Below, piece by piece: positions 11,001 through 21,479 of a stretch of 64,000 nucleotides of DNA. Location of the stretch: positions 310,001-374,000 of the forward strand of contig JAESUZ010003287.1 in assembly GCA_017311185.1 (NCBI GenBank), read 5' to 3'. Position 1 is the first letter of the stretch, and each line of letters begins with the position of its first letter. The notes under the pieces are model-generated. The model was not told where the DNA came from, made no database searches, and saw only the letters and a list, made by a program, of their open reading frames with translations. The stretch comes from Proteles cristata cristata. Its lineage: Eukaryota; Chordata; Mammalia; Carnivora; Hyaenidae. The position numbers and the translations under genes are program-made.

Positions 11001-12130
11001 CGCCGCCACCGCCACCCTAGAGATTCGCCCCGGGACCCTAAGTGGGCTCAGTCGCGGACACCGGGCAGGGCTCGTCGGGGCTGTGCCTCGGAGCTGCCTC
11101 TGCGAGCGGACGCCGCCGCCGCCTCGAGCCCCGGCACGGAACGGGTTACGATGATAGAGACGACAGGAGGACCTGGGGTGGCACGAGCGGCCCTAGCCGT
11201 CACTCTCCCCCACACCTTTCAGCCCCAGGCTGGCGCGGAGCTCCGACCGCGCAGGCGCGAGCGCCGGGTGCCGGGTTGGGGGGGGCATCTCCCGAGACAC
11301 CCGGAAGTCTCCTCCTAACGGGCCGGGCCCGCGCCTCCTGTCCTGGAAGGGGGCGGGGCCCGAAGCCCCTCGGCGCACGGCGCCATAGAGCGGGGACGGA
11401 GGACCCGTGTCCTAGACGTGTCCGGAAGTGGCTTCCAGGGGCCTCCGCTCCGTACCATAGAGCTTGGGGGGCGGCGGCTAGGGGGTCGCCGGGCTCGTCT
11501 TCCTAGAGCGGCAAGGACGGGGTGGAGGCCGGAGGGGGGTGGGAAGGGGAGGGGGAGCAGCGCGGGCGGAAGCGGCCTGGAAGGTCACTTCCGGCCTGGG
11601 CGCCCGTCCCCCTGACCCCAGGGTCTGAGTCGCCGCTGCCGCCGCTGCCACCATCCGCGAGGGAGGAGAGAGGAGGAGTGCGGCGCGGCGGCCCCGGGAC
11701 CGAGGAGGTGAGGGGAGGGCGCGGGGGCGGGGGCGTGAACCTAGGGCCGGGTGGGCGCGCGCTTCGGGAGCCGGGCTGCGGGCGGGGGCGGGCGGGGAGG
11801 CGGGCGGGCGAGCGCGACTGGGCGGGAGAGTGCGCGTGCTGGGGGCGTGAGTGGGCGCGCGGCCGGTGACGCGGGCGGGCGAGGGCGCGCCAGGCGGAGC
11901 CGCGGGGGGCGCGCGTGCGCGGGGCCGCGCCGGGGAGGGAGCGCGCCTGCGCAGCGCCGGGGCTCGGGCTGGGGGCTGGGGGCTCGGGGGTGGGGCCGCC
12001 GCAGCTTCCCCGGCAGGTCGTGGCCGGAAGTGGTGGTGATTCCCGGGGGAAGTTGAGGCCCCGGTGGGGGAAGGGGACGCGCGGGCTGAGCTGGCCTGAC
12101 CGGAAACGGCAGCCCGGGGGGCGCGTCTGG
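11000..12130 (+). promoter_or_regulatory. ZNF787: CpG-island promoter of ZNF787
   Basis: This stretch is extremely G+C rich with very dense CpG and no SINE insertion, unlike the repeat-laden DNA on its left. It surrounds the inferred non-coding first exon of ZNF787. Four ETS-type motifs (CCGGAAGT or its complement) are visible at 11301-11308, 11422-11429, 11587-11594 and 12024-12031, the usual signature of a TATA-less housekeeping promoter bound by GABPA/ELK-type factors. No TATA box is seen. The start site itself cannot be fixed from sequence. I infer it between about 11.4 and 11.6 kb because the splice donor is at 11708. Confidence 0.8.
11590..11707 (+). other. ZNF787: ZNF787 non-coding exon 1 (5' end approximate)
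   Basis: A strong donor (gaggag|gtgagg) at 11707/11708 follows a GCC-repeat, purine-rich leader. No ATG in this leader opens a frame that could join the coding exon at 24336, so the exon is taken as 5' UTR only. The left boundary is a guess. The 3' boundary is supported by the donor and by the CpG-island position. Confidence 0.55.
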
Positions 12131-13084
12131 GTCCCCGGCCTGACCACCCCCACCTCCTTCCCCTTTTCAGAGAAGCCTGGGTTCCGCTGCTGCCCCGGGC
12201 GGGCTGCGTGCGGCCTTTGATCCGACCGGGGATTCGGGCATTCGCCCGGCAGGAGGCTCATTCATTCGCCCCGGCAAGGGCGGCGGGCAGGAAGCGCGTG
12301 CGCCGCAGGGGAAGTGACTGGGCCAAGGTCAGGCACCGCGTGGCCCGCGGGACAGGGTCGGACGGTGGCCGGGACAGAGGCCGACTCCGAGGCCTCCTGG
12401 ACACCAGCTGTGCTGCTTTATCCCCGAGACCCAGTCTCGGCCGCAAGGGAGGGACACCCCAGGTCCTGGAGATACGTGCCACTGGCCCTGTGGGGTCAGG
12501 CATGCTCGGGATGGCGGCCTCACACAGTGACCCACAGGCCCTCCCAGTGCCGACCCCGTGCTGGGCGCCAGGGCAGGGAGAAGAGCAGGGTCCTGGAGCA
12601 GGAGGGCAGAGTCCCTACCCAGAGCTCTTATCAGGAGGTCGGGAGGGCTGTGGGAGCCCAGGGAAGGCATCCCTGCACAGCCCAGTCCAGGGGGCTTTCA
12701 GGAAGGGCGTGACTTGGTGTGTGGTTTCCTGGTGCCAGGTCCCGTGCTGGGCAGTGCCGGGGATCCAGTTGGGAGTCCGAACTGGCCTCGGCTCTGGGGA
12801 CGGGGCGCACAGTTGCTGTTGATCCTGGCTTATCTCCTCTGTAAGGCTGTAAGCCTCTTTGGCTAAATGCAGCTGGCATTCACCTGCCGGCCTCTGCTGT
12901 AGTCTCCTCTGGTTCTCTGGTCTTCTGTCTCTGCCCTGCTGACACTCAGATCGGATTCCGGCTTGTGTTATCTCATGTTTTAGTTTTTTCCTTGGAATAG
13001 TTCCAGATCCATCCCCATCCCCAGCCCACCCCAACCCACCTGAGGACCTGGAGCAGGGCTTGTCACCATGCCTGGCCATGAGTT

Positions 13085-13320
13085 TCACTGTGGCCAGCTA
13101 GTTAAGAGCTCTGCTGGGGTCAGACAGAACAGCGTTCACATCCCAGCTCCATACCTCGTATTTTGTGATTTTACAGCGTACGTGAGTGTAACATCTCAGT
13201 TTCTGCCTGGAAGAAGTAGAACGTTAATAATAGTATTGATCTTAGTAGGGAAGCTTTTAGTGCTTTTTATTAAAGTGAGAGCAAACCTCAGAGAGGTGAC
13301 TGTAAACTCTGGGAAGGGCT
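13085..13320 (+). repeat. MIR-like ancient SINE
   Basis: 'gttaagagctctgctggggt', 'cacatcccagctccat' and 'aacatctcagtttctgcc' occur in MIR order. It is diverged and boundaries are approximate. Confidence 0.5.
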
Positions 13321-14439
13321 CTGGGGCCAGGCATTCCTAGGCCGGGCCTTGCCTCCTGTCTCTTCCATTCTGGTGACCTTGGATCTGTCACTTCCCGCTT
13401 TCATGCTCCACTTCCTCCTTTCCCCTAGGACGACAGCATAGTCCAGCTTTCCCTGGATAAGCCTGGCTATGTGCGGGGCCCATGGGCACAGTGCTCTGCT
13501 GTGGGGTGGGAGAGAGGAGGGTCCCTTGGCACCCCTTTCTTGAGGCTCCCCTGGCCCAGACTCAGAGCCGGGCAGCACTGGCAGTTGCTGTCCCACAGCA
13601 GCTTGGAGACCTGCTGGGGAGACACACACAGAAGCAGCAGACAGAGGGCCGGGGGAATTTCCCAGAACATCCCCCGGGAACTGTAGAAGCCCAGAGGAGG
13701 CATGTCCTCGGGAGGGTGGTGTGTCCAAGTCTTGAAGGATGGGGAGGGAGGCTCCGAGGACCCCGGGACTCCAGGGAGGATGATGGTGAGCTCCCTCGGT
13801 CGTCCTCGGTGCTGCCCAAGGCTGGGGGTCAGCCACGGCCCTGCCCTCTGGGTGGAGACAGACTGAATTTGCGGGCGCTTGCTTTCTGAGTGCTTGGCAG
13901 GTGTCTGGGCCTGGGCCTGCGCCTAGTACTCACTGTTCCGAGCTCTCGGGGGGTTGGCTACCCTGGTCGAGCCCCAGGCCCCACAGCCACATGGGAGCAC
14001 CAGTCTGTGCGTGATTCCGGGGCTTTCCCTTCGCCTTTGTGCCACCACCTCTTGGCCAGGGTTGGGTCTGGGGAGATAAAGGTACTGTGAAGGCCTCTTA
14101 GGTACCTGTCGTCGAGGTGGGGACTCTGGTCTTCCTCTGCCACAGGTGTGTGGTCACGGTTCAGAGTATGCGAGACCCAGCTTTTCGTGTCAGGTGTGTG
14201 ACTCAGACGCTAATAGCGGCTTTGTTGCAGTGGCACAGAGAGCTGTCGCCTCAAGACCACTGAGCAGCCGGCCACCCCGAGCCTGAGCGGGTGGCCCAGG
14301 ACCTTGGGCTGCTCTTCCGGGCTGCCTGGGGAAGTTAAGGAAGCCAGGGCTGGAGGAGTCAGTGCGCCTCGACTTCATGGCTTTGTGACGATGGGTCAGC
14401 CACGGAACTTGTGTGAACCCCAGTTTTAAGAGTCCTCGT

Positions 14440-14610
14440 CAGGGGTCACGAGGCACGTACTAGGTATCTGGCTCCTTGTTGAGCTCTTTACTCCCATCGT
14501 CTGCTTTGATCTTGATGCAGGACTCACGAGGGTGAGGAGGCCCGCACGCTGAAGCACCTTGTTCAAGGTCACGTGGCTGGTGGGTGGTGGGGCTGATTCT
14601 GACTCTGGCA
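14440..14610 (+). repeat. MIR-like fragment
   Basis: 'caccttgttcaaggtcacgt' followed by 'ggctgattctgactctgg' is typical of a MIR 3' half. Confidence 0.45.
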
Positions 14611-15899
14611 GCCTGCCCAGAGACACTGTCCTCTGCTCTGCTGGTGGTTGTGGGGATTAGGATTATGAACCCACAGCACCCTGCGCCTGGGGTCTGAGAT
14701 GTAGTGTGCTTGGTGAGTGGGATCTGTTAACTATTACTTGAAAAGAAGACAGTTGACCTAAGGGAAGGGAGGAGTCTGGGAAGGCTTCCTGGGGGAGGTG
14801 CTGCTTTTGCGGGGCCCCAGCAAATCTGCAGGTAGGATGTGGGCAAACACTCCCGCTAAAGAATGGGGGTCTGGCCCACCGGCCTGTTTGACGGGTGACA
14901 CAAAGGTGGCCTGTAGGTGTACTTGCATCTTTTTTTTTTCTGCCTTGGAGAATATTTTTGTTTGTTTAAGCAGTTTTTAGGTACTTGCTGAGATTTAAGA
15001 CTCAGGAGTATTCACAGCCCTCATTGAAGATCTGAATGCTGGACATTCCTGGATGGGGAGGATGGGGTGGCGGCAGGTGGCCTCACGTCCCCCACCCGCC
15101 TGCCGCCATAACAGAGCAGGGAGGTTCTAGGAATTCCAGAAACTTTGTTCTTGGACGTAGCCGGGAGTGGTGACTCGGACTTCTGGAGTTTGCCGCCGGC
15201 CGGGGCCCCAGGGAGGCCCGAAAGGATTGGAGGCCGGGGTGCTCTGCGCCCCTGAGGGTGGTGGCCAGTCCAGACAGGAGGTGGACGGAAGCGGCCGAGC
15301 CATGAGGTAGGCTCCCTGGGAGGCAGTCCAGGAAAAGGGGAAGACGGCGGGGTGGGGGGAGGGGACAGAGGAGCGGCAGCGAAGGGGACTGCTTTGCTCA
15401 GCTCTTTCTGAGCGCCCTGGAGAACCCGGATGGGGCGCGGGTTCCGTTCTGGGGAGGTAGGATCCACTCGGCCCACCCAGGTAAGGCCGAGAATCTGGGC
15501 AGACCAGCCGTGGTGGAGGCAGTGGGAGAGGTCGACAGCTCCCTGTCCCCGCGGAAAAGGCTTCTCTTTCCCATGGTGCCGCAGACTTTGCCTCGGTGTT
15601 CAGACCACAGGGGAGAGCCTGGCAGGCCCCGCCGTGGGGGCCCGAGGTGGTCCAGGTGGGGGCAGAGGAGGGAACTCGTGGGTTTTCAGGCCCAGAGTGA
15701 GGGGTGAAGCCACTCACAGAGAAGGGAAGTGGGTGGGCGCTGGTGAGAGCGGAGTTTGCCTGCACCGCCGCCTGGCCCAAGAGGGGCCTGGGGCCTGAGC
15801 GGCCCGCGCCGAGTCAGGGTCGTGAGCACCACGCAGAACGCAGGACACGCTTCAGGTGCTGGTGCCCGGCCAGGTGATCCGGGGCCGGGCGGTGACGCA

Positions 15900-16560
15900 T
15901 GAGTGCACCCTGGAAAGCTGAGACGGGGCAGGGCGGGCAGGCAGAGGCCAGGCCGCAGGCGGGGGCGGGGGCGGGGGGCGGGGGGCCGGTGGGGCGAGGT
16001 GGGCGCGTGCCTCAGGGTAGTGGCGGCGGGGCGGTGGCCGGAGTGCCCCGTGTGCTCAGGCAGGTGCGCCCTGTGCCCCGGAACGCGTTGCGTCATCTCA
16101 GAAAGAGGTGCCCCCCCGCCCCCGACCCGTTCCCTGGAGTCCCCGACCCGCGTCCTGTCTCTGCGTTCGCCGGCCCGGGTGTCTCACGTGAGCGGGCCCG
16201 CCTCGTGCGTGGCCGCCTCACGCAGCCTGACGGCCTCTGGCTCTTCGGTGAGGCGCACGTGACAGGCTGGCGTTGTGTCGCGTGGCCGGACCCTCGTCTG
16301 TGTGTTCGTCTGTCGACGGCGGCTGGGTTGGTCGGTTGTCGGGCCGCGTGGCCTGTGCCCCCGCGACGCCAGTGCGCGGCCCGCTCGTGCGGCCCGTGCT
16401 CCCCGCTGCCGCGGTTGCGCCGGGCCTGGGCCCGCCCTGCGGGCCGCTGGTGTCCGCAGCGCGGGGCCCGCTGTGTGCCTGTCGCCCGCTCTCGTCCTGT
16501 TTGCTGCCCGTGCGCTCTGACACCGTGGGGCCTCGCTGAGATGCAGGGAGGCCGAGGGCC
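15900..16560. promoter_or_regulatory. Intronic CpG-rich block with G-runs
   Basis: CpG density is high in two parts (about 15.9-16.1 and 16.1-16.5 kb) inside ZNF787 intron 1. G-runs at 15961-15994 have the spacing of a G-quadruplex. It could be an alternative promoter or simply a methylation-free intronic island. No exon is evident. Confidence 0.5.
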
Positions 16561-17429
16561 GCGCAGCTGCTCCCAGCGCTCTACCGAACGTCTCTGATCA
16601 GGCCGACCCGTTGGGCTGTTTGAGTTGGGTGACTTAGCCGAATTGGTCTGTGGTGTGCGGAGCAGACCTGGAAGGGCTGCCGGGAGGGAGTGGGACAGGG
16701 AGGAAGGAGGAGGCCGGACAGCCGTGTCCCAGGTGGCTGGACCAGGCGCTCTGGAAGGGGAGGTGTGAAATCGCCGCGGATTCGGTGACCCAGAGGCTGC
16801 GGGGAGCGGTTGGAGACTGGGTGGAGGTCCGGGCAGCACGGGAAAGTCGGGAAAGTCGCAGCTCAGCTTTGAGGGAGGAGAGGGGAGGGCCGGGAAGTGA
16901 GGGTGGGGGCCGGGGGGTGTCCTGGAACGAAGGGCCCGGGCAGGGTGCGGGTTCAGAAGGGGTGCTTTGGAGCTGCTGGCCCAGGGGAGGGGAGGCGGTG
17001 AGATTGGCAGCAGAAGAAAGAGAGGGGCTAATTGGTGGGCTGGCATCCAGAGCTGGTGGGCGGGATCTCATAACAACAATAATAACAATAATTTGTCTGA
17101 ACTTCATAGCAGCGGGCCCTGTCTGCCCCTGTGCTAATTGGATCGCTCAAGGGCCCAGCTCCAGTGGGCTGGGGGAGGCCCGTTCGTTCTTCATCTTCAG
17201 GAGTGGAGGTCAGAGCTGGGCGAAGCCACAGGCTGTGGGGAGAAACTGGGAGCACGGGGAGGGGAGGCGGGGCCTCCGAAGGTGTCACAGTGCAGAGTCT
17301 GCCATCCTCCTCAGCGAGAAGGAGGTGGGTCAGGGGCTGCAGCCCTTCCCCCACAACTCTGAGATCCTGGGTGTGGGACCCACGGGCCACAGGCCACCAG
17401 AGTCTGATTGGAGGCCTCAGCAGCTCCTT

Positions 17430-17562
17430 GAGTGAATGAGTGGGTGAGTGAGTGAATGAATGACTGGGTGAATAGGCAAATAAATGAGTGAACAAATGAG
17501 TGAGTGAGTGTATGAGGGAGTGAATGAGTGAGTGAATGAATGAGTGAATGAGTGAATGGGAG
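17430..17562. repeat. Degenerate (TGAG/TGAA)n tetranucleotide repeat
   Basis: Repeated gagtgaatgagtg units with interruptions, in ZNF787 intron 1. Confidence 0.88.
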
Positions 17563-17785
17563 AGGAAGGGCCTGGTGTAGTGAACACCCTAACTCTCACG
17601 AGGACCCCCAGCTCCTCCCTGCCTCCTGTGCTCAGCTGACGTCTCCTGGCCCTGGGGTGCCTGCTGGTTGTCCTGGGGAGGATCACAGTGCAGGGCTGTG
17701 GCCGGGAGGGCCCAGCTTCCAGGCCAAGTGCAGCACTGTGGGCCGTGGCCCCAGCCCGATGGTTTGCTTAAATCCCCCGGGAGGT

Positions 17786-18003
17786 AGAGGCGCCTGGGTG
17801 GCTTAGTCGGTTAAGCATCCGACTTTCGCTTAGGTCACGATCTCGCGGTTTGTGGGTTCGAGCCCCGCGTCGGGCTCTGTGCTGACTGCCAGCTCGGAGC
17901 CTGGAGCCTGTTTCAGTCTGTGACTCCGTCTCTTCTGACCCTCCCCTGCTCACGCTCTCTCTCTCTCTCTCCTAGAAATAAATAAAAAATATTAAAAAAA
18001 AAT
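17786..18003 (+). mobile_element. Felid CanSINE, young
   Basis: Near-consensus copy in ZNF787 intron 1 with a perfect 16-bp duplication aaatcccccgggaggt (17770-17785 and 18004-18019). Confidence 0.93.
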
Positions 18004-18114
18004 AAATCCCCCGGGAGGTGTTGCAACCCGGGAGTGTGCCCTGTGCCCAGCTGGCCTCTGACCGGCAGCTCTGGGAGGCCTCCTGACCCCTCAAAAGTCA
18101 GAACAAGATGGTGC

Positions 18115-18348
18115 TTTTTTTTTTCTTCCTTTTTTTTTTTTCTTTTTCTTTTGAGAGTGAGCCAGCACGTGAAAGCTGGGGGAATGGCACAGAGAAGGGA
18201 GAGAGAGAGGGAGAGAGAAAGAATCCCAAGCAGGCCCTGTGCTGCCGGCAGAGAGCCCAGCTCAGGGCTCATACCCACCAACTGTGAAATCATGACCTGA
18301 ACTGAACCAAGAGTCGGGCGCTTGGCTGACAGAGCCCCCAGGGGCCCC
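18115..18348 (-). mobile_element. CanSINE, diverged
   Basis: A long T/C-rich tail start and a worn head (agagcccccaggggcccc). Confidence 0.78.
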
Positions 18349-20087
18349 AGAAGATGTACTTTCATCCTTCCAAGGCCTCCATAAAGTTCTCTGTGAAAAC
18401 GTGGTTTTCTGCCGTGTTTGGATTAACGCCGAGCGCCTGGCCAGGGCCTGTGTGACCTGTATGCGCTCTGGCCTCCTTGCCTCTAATGCGTCATCTGCCC
18501 CCAGGGCGGGCTCCATAATTTTTGGGACTCTGCAAAGTGAAGAGATGAGCCCCTGAGCAAAAATCAGGAAAAAAGCTTTTTCTTTTCTTCCGGGGTCTCT
18601 TGCCCAGGCAGGGTGATTTCATTTTACTTCCTGTTGTGCTCCCTCCACGCGGAGATGCGCCCCGGAGTGCAGCGCGCACCCTCGGCCCAGGTTTCTCGGG
18701 CACAGGGTGGCCCGACTTCATGGCCCGGTGCGCACCCCCTGCCCCATCACACTCGATGTGCAAACACACATGCAGAGAAGACTGCTGGGGTTTCGGGGCG
18801 GTGCCCAGCTCAGGGCCTCCTGACCGGCACCCCTGCGCGGCCCCTCGGGCACGCGCCCCCGGCCCCCTCTCCTTCCCGCGGGAGGCAGAGCACCTCCAGA
18901 CCCTGCCTGGGAGTCTGGGCAGCCCTTGTTCCCTTACGTCAGGGTTGGCAAACATTTTCCGCAATGTGCCAGAAGGTAAATATTTTGGGCTCTACAGGCC
19001 AAGGAGCAAGATCGACGACATGGTGTCGCTGCTTAGACAGGGTTTAAAGGGTGCCGGTTAAACACTCAGGTGAAACCTTTTGTTAGCAGCAGCAGCGGAC
19101 CGTGACCTGGTCCAGTCTGTCCCACAAAGAGAGGCCTTTGCCAGCGGTCTGTTGGGGAGGGAAGAGCTTCCCCGGCTCCCTTCGGGTTTCCCGCTGTGAC
19201 TAAAACACACTAATGGGGGGAAAAGCACACGGATTATGTTTCCACAAACACGGAAGTCCAAGCAAGCGAAGCGAAGACCCAGAGAAGTTCAGAGGCCGAG
19301 GTGCCTTGGGACGGTGGCCGCAGCCCCGGGGGACTGGAGGAGAGAAGGGTACATTAGGAGGTCCGATTATGCACACCTCCTTCCCTGGGCTCTGAGAGAA
19401 GGATGGCCTTTCTCCTGGTTCATGGAGGGCACTTTGCCGTGTGGGTTTCGTCTCCTTCCAGGAAGCACGGTGGCCTGTGTGGGGGGAGGTGGCCCTGAGG
19501 GAGCCCCGCCCCCTCTCCCTTCGCATGGAGCCCCCCCGTGTGTCCCCCAGCTGGCTCCCTCACCGCCTCCGTGTGGGCACCGGGCACCAGGTCTGAGTGA
19601 CCGCCCGCTGGGCGCATGGGAACCTCACTGGGCCGCGCCCCTCCCCCCCACCCCCCACCTCCAGGCTCGTGCGCCCCAGAGCCTGAGGGTTCCCTTGGCG
19701 GGGGAGGACGAAGACAGGCAGGAAGGGGACAGCGAAGCCGAGGCCGCCTCGCTGCCGGAAGCTGGCCTGTGGGGAGGCCCTGGGGGAGGCCAGGGCTGGG
19801 AAGTCCCTGCTGTCAGCGACAGGCACGTTCATTCAGGGGAAGCACAGCTTTCGGAGCTCCAGCGCCCGGAGGAGGGAGCGGCCTCCGCAGGCCCTCGGCC
19901 CGGGGCGCTTACCGCCCCTTCCTGTGGCTTACCTCACTCTTCTTGAGGACAAACTTGGCTTTATTAAGTGGTTCGTGAGTGGGGGAATGTTTCTCAGCGA
20001 GTAGGGCGACGCTCCTATTTTTGTTACTGTTAGTGTTTTCAGGTTTGTGCCCTTGTTATCAGGGGGCCCTTACGTTTTTTGAAGTCT

Positions 20088-20299
20088 GTTTTATTTTTTA
20101 AATTTGATTTGTTTTTGAGAGAGAGGGCCCTAGAGATCACGAAGGGCAGAGATCATGGAGGGCAGAGAGAGGGGGTACCCTAGGCAGGCTCCGCACTGCT
20201 GGCGAGGAGCCCGACATGGGGCTGGGACTCACGAACCGTGAGGTCACGACCGGAGCCAGTCAGAGTCGGACACTCCACGGACCTAGCTGCCCAAGGGCT
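20088..20299 (-). mobile_element. CanSINE, strongly diverged
   Basis: Body words (gagagagagg, aggcaggctccgcactg, gaggtcacgacc) are in the right order, but the head is degraded. Confidence 0.65.
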
Positions 20300-20309
20300 C
20301 TGAGTCTCT

Positions 20310-20480
20310 TTTCTTTTTAATTGAGGTATAACTTAACATCTCCTAACGTGCAATTTAGTGGTTCCTAATCTGTTCACAGAACGTGGTGCAGCCGTCACCA
20401 TGGTCTCATTCCAGAATATTCTCAGCCCATAAAAAGCCCATTAGTGGTCCCTCTCCCTCTCTGCCCCCAGGCCCCTGGCA
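20310..20480 (-). mobile_element. Old L1M fragment
   Basis: A short reverse-oriented L1-type stretch ('attgaggtataacttaacat') in ZNF787 intron 1. It is diverged and limits are approximate. Confidence 0.55.
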
Positions 20481-20767
20481 GCCAGTCCTCTCTGTCCTGG
20501 ACGATGTGCATAGATGCAGCCTGCTGTCCGCGCCCGGTGTGGCCGCCGTCTTCCCCTGGGGTGTGTGCTGTGCAGGGCACTGCCTGAGCGCGCGTGGGCG
20601 AGACCGCGTGGGGACTCATGCTTTGTGTCTCGTGGGTGGACATCTGGGAGCAGAGTCGTGGGTCACAAGTGAGCCTGTTTACCGTGTGAGGAGCGCCAGC
20701 CTGGTCCGCAGCGGCCACCGGCCTGCACGCCTGCTGGCCCAGCGCCAGGGCCTGTGGCTTCGCTGTT

Positions 20768-20809
20768 ACCCTGTGTGACCTGGGGGCCACCCTGTGTGAC
20801 CTGGGGGCC
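20768..20809. repeat. 21-bp tandem duplication
   Basis: accctgtgtgacctgggggcc occurs twice head to tail. Confidence 0.85.
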
Positions 20810-21066
20810 ACCCGGCTGCATCCTCTTTGCCCCTTCACCACCCAGCAAGGGTCCCATAAGCATGTATGACAGCTGTCCCAGGAAGGAGTCCGCTTTTAGT
20901 CTTTTCCTGGTTACAGAAATACTTACCTGTTAACATTAAAAAAAAATGTTGAGAAAATGAAGATAAACAAGAAAAAAGTTAAAATTGCTTGTCTGCTCTC
21001 CGCAGCAGGTGTCACGACTATTGTTTGTGAAGCTGTGACATCTGTGGGATTTGTAAAAAAATTTTT

Positions 21067-21281
21067 TGGGGGGGGCCACCTGGGTGGCTCAGTCGCCTAA
21101 GCATCTGACGTCGGCTCAGGTCACGATCTCATGGTTTGTGAGTTTGAGCCCCGTGTCGGGCTCTGTGCTGACGGCTCAGAGCCTGGAGCCTGTTTCGAAT
21201 TCTGTGTCTCCCTCTCTCTCTGACCCTCCCCTGCTAATGGTGCCCCTCTCTCTCAGAAATAAATAAAACATTAAAAAAAAA
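21067..21281 (+). mobile_element. Felid CanSINE (pair, left member)
   Basis: Full copy whose tail abuts the inverted SINE at 21284. 'ctgtgggat' flanks the pair as a whole (about 21042 and 21481). Confidence 0.88.
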
Positions 21282-21283
21282 CC

Positions 21284-21479
21284 TTTTTAAATGTTTATTT
21301 TTGAGAAAGACAGAATTTGAGCAGGGGAGGATCAGAGAGAGGGAGACACAGAATCTGAAGCAGCTCCAGGCTCCGAGCTGTCAGCACAGAGCCCGACACA
21401 GGGCTCGAACCCACCAACCGTGAGGTCATGACCTGAGCCGAAGTCGGATGTGTAACCGGCTGAGCCGCCCAGGCGCCCC
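21284..21479 (-). mobile_element. Felid CanSINE (pair, right member)
   Basis: Full copy tail-to-tail with the preceding one, in ZNF787 intron 1. Confidence 0.88.

Noticed and set aside
11503..12261. A 252-codon minus-strand frame over the CpG island
   Set aside because: Pro/Arg/Ser low complexity in a promoter. It is open only because A/T-rich stop codons are rare there.
15899..17046. Long frames on both strands (232 and 317 codons) in the intronic CpG block
   Set aside because: No recognisable domain, no splice or Kozak support, and extreme G+C composition explains the lack of stops.
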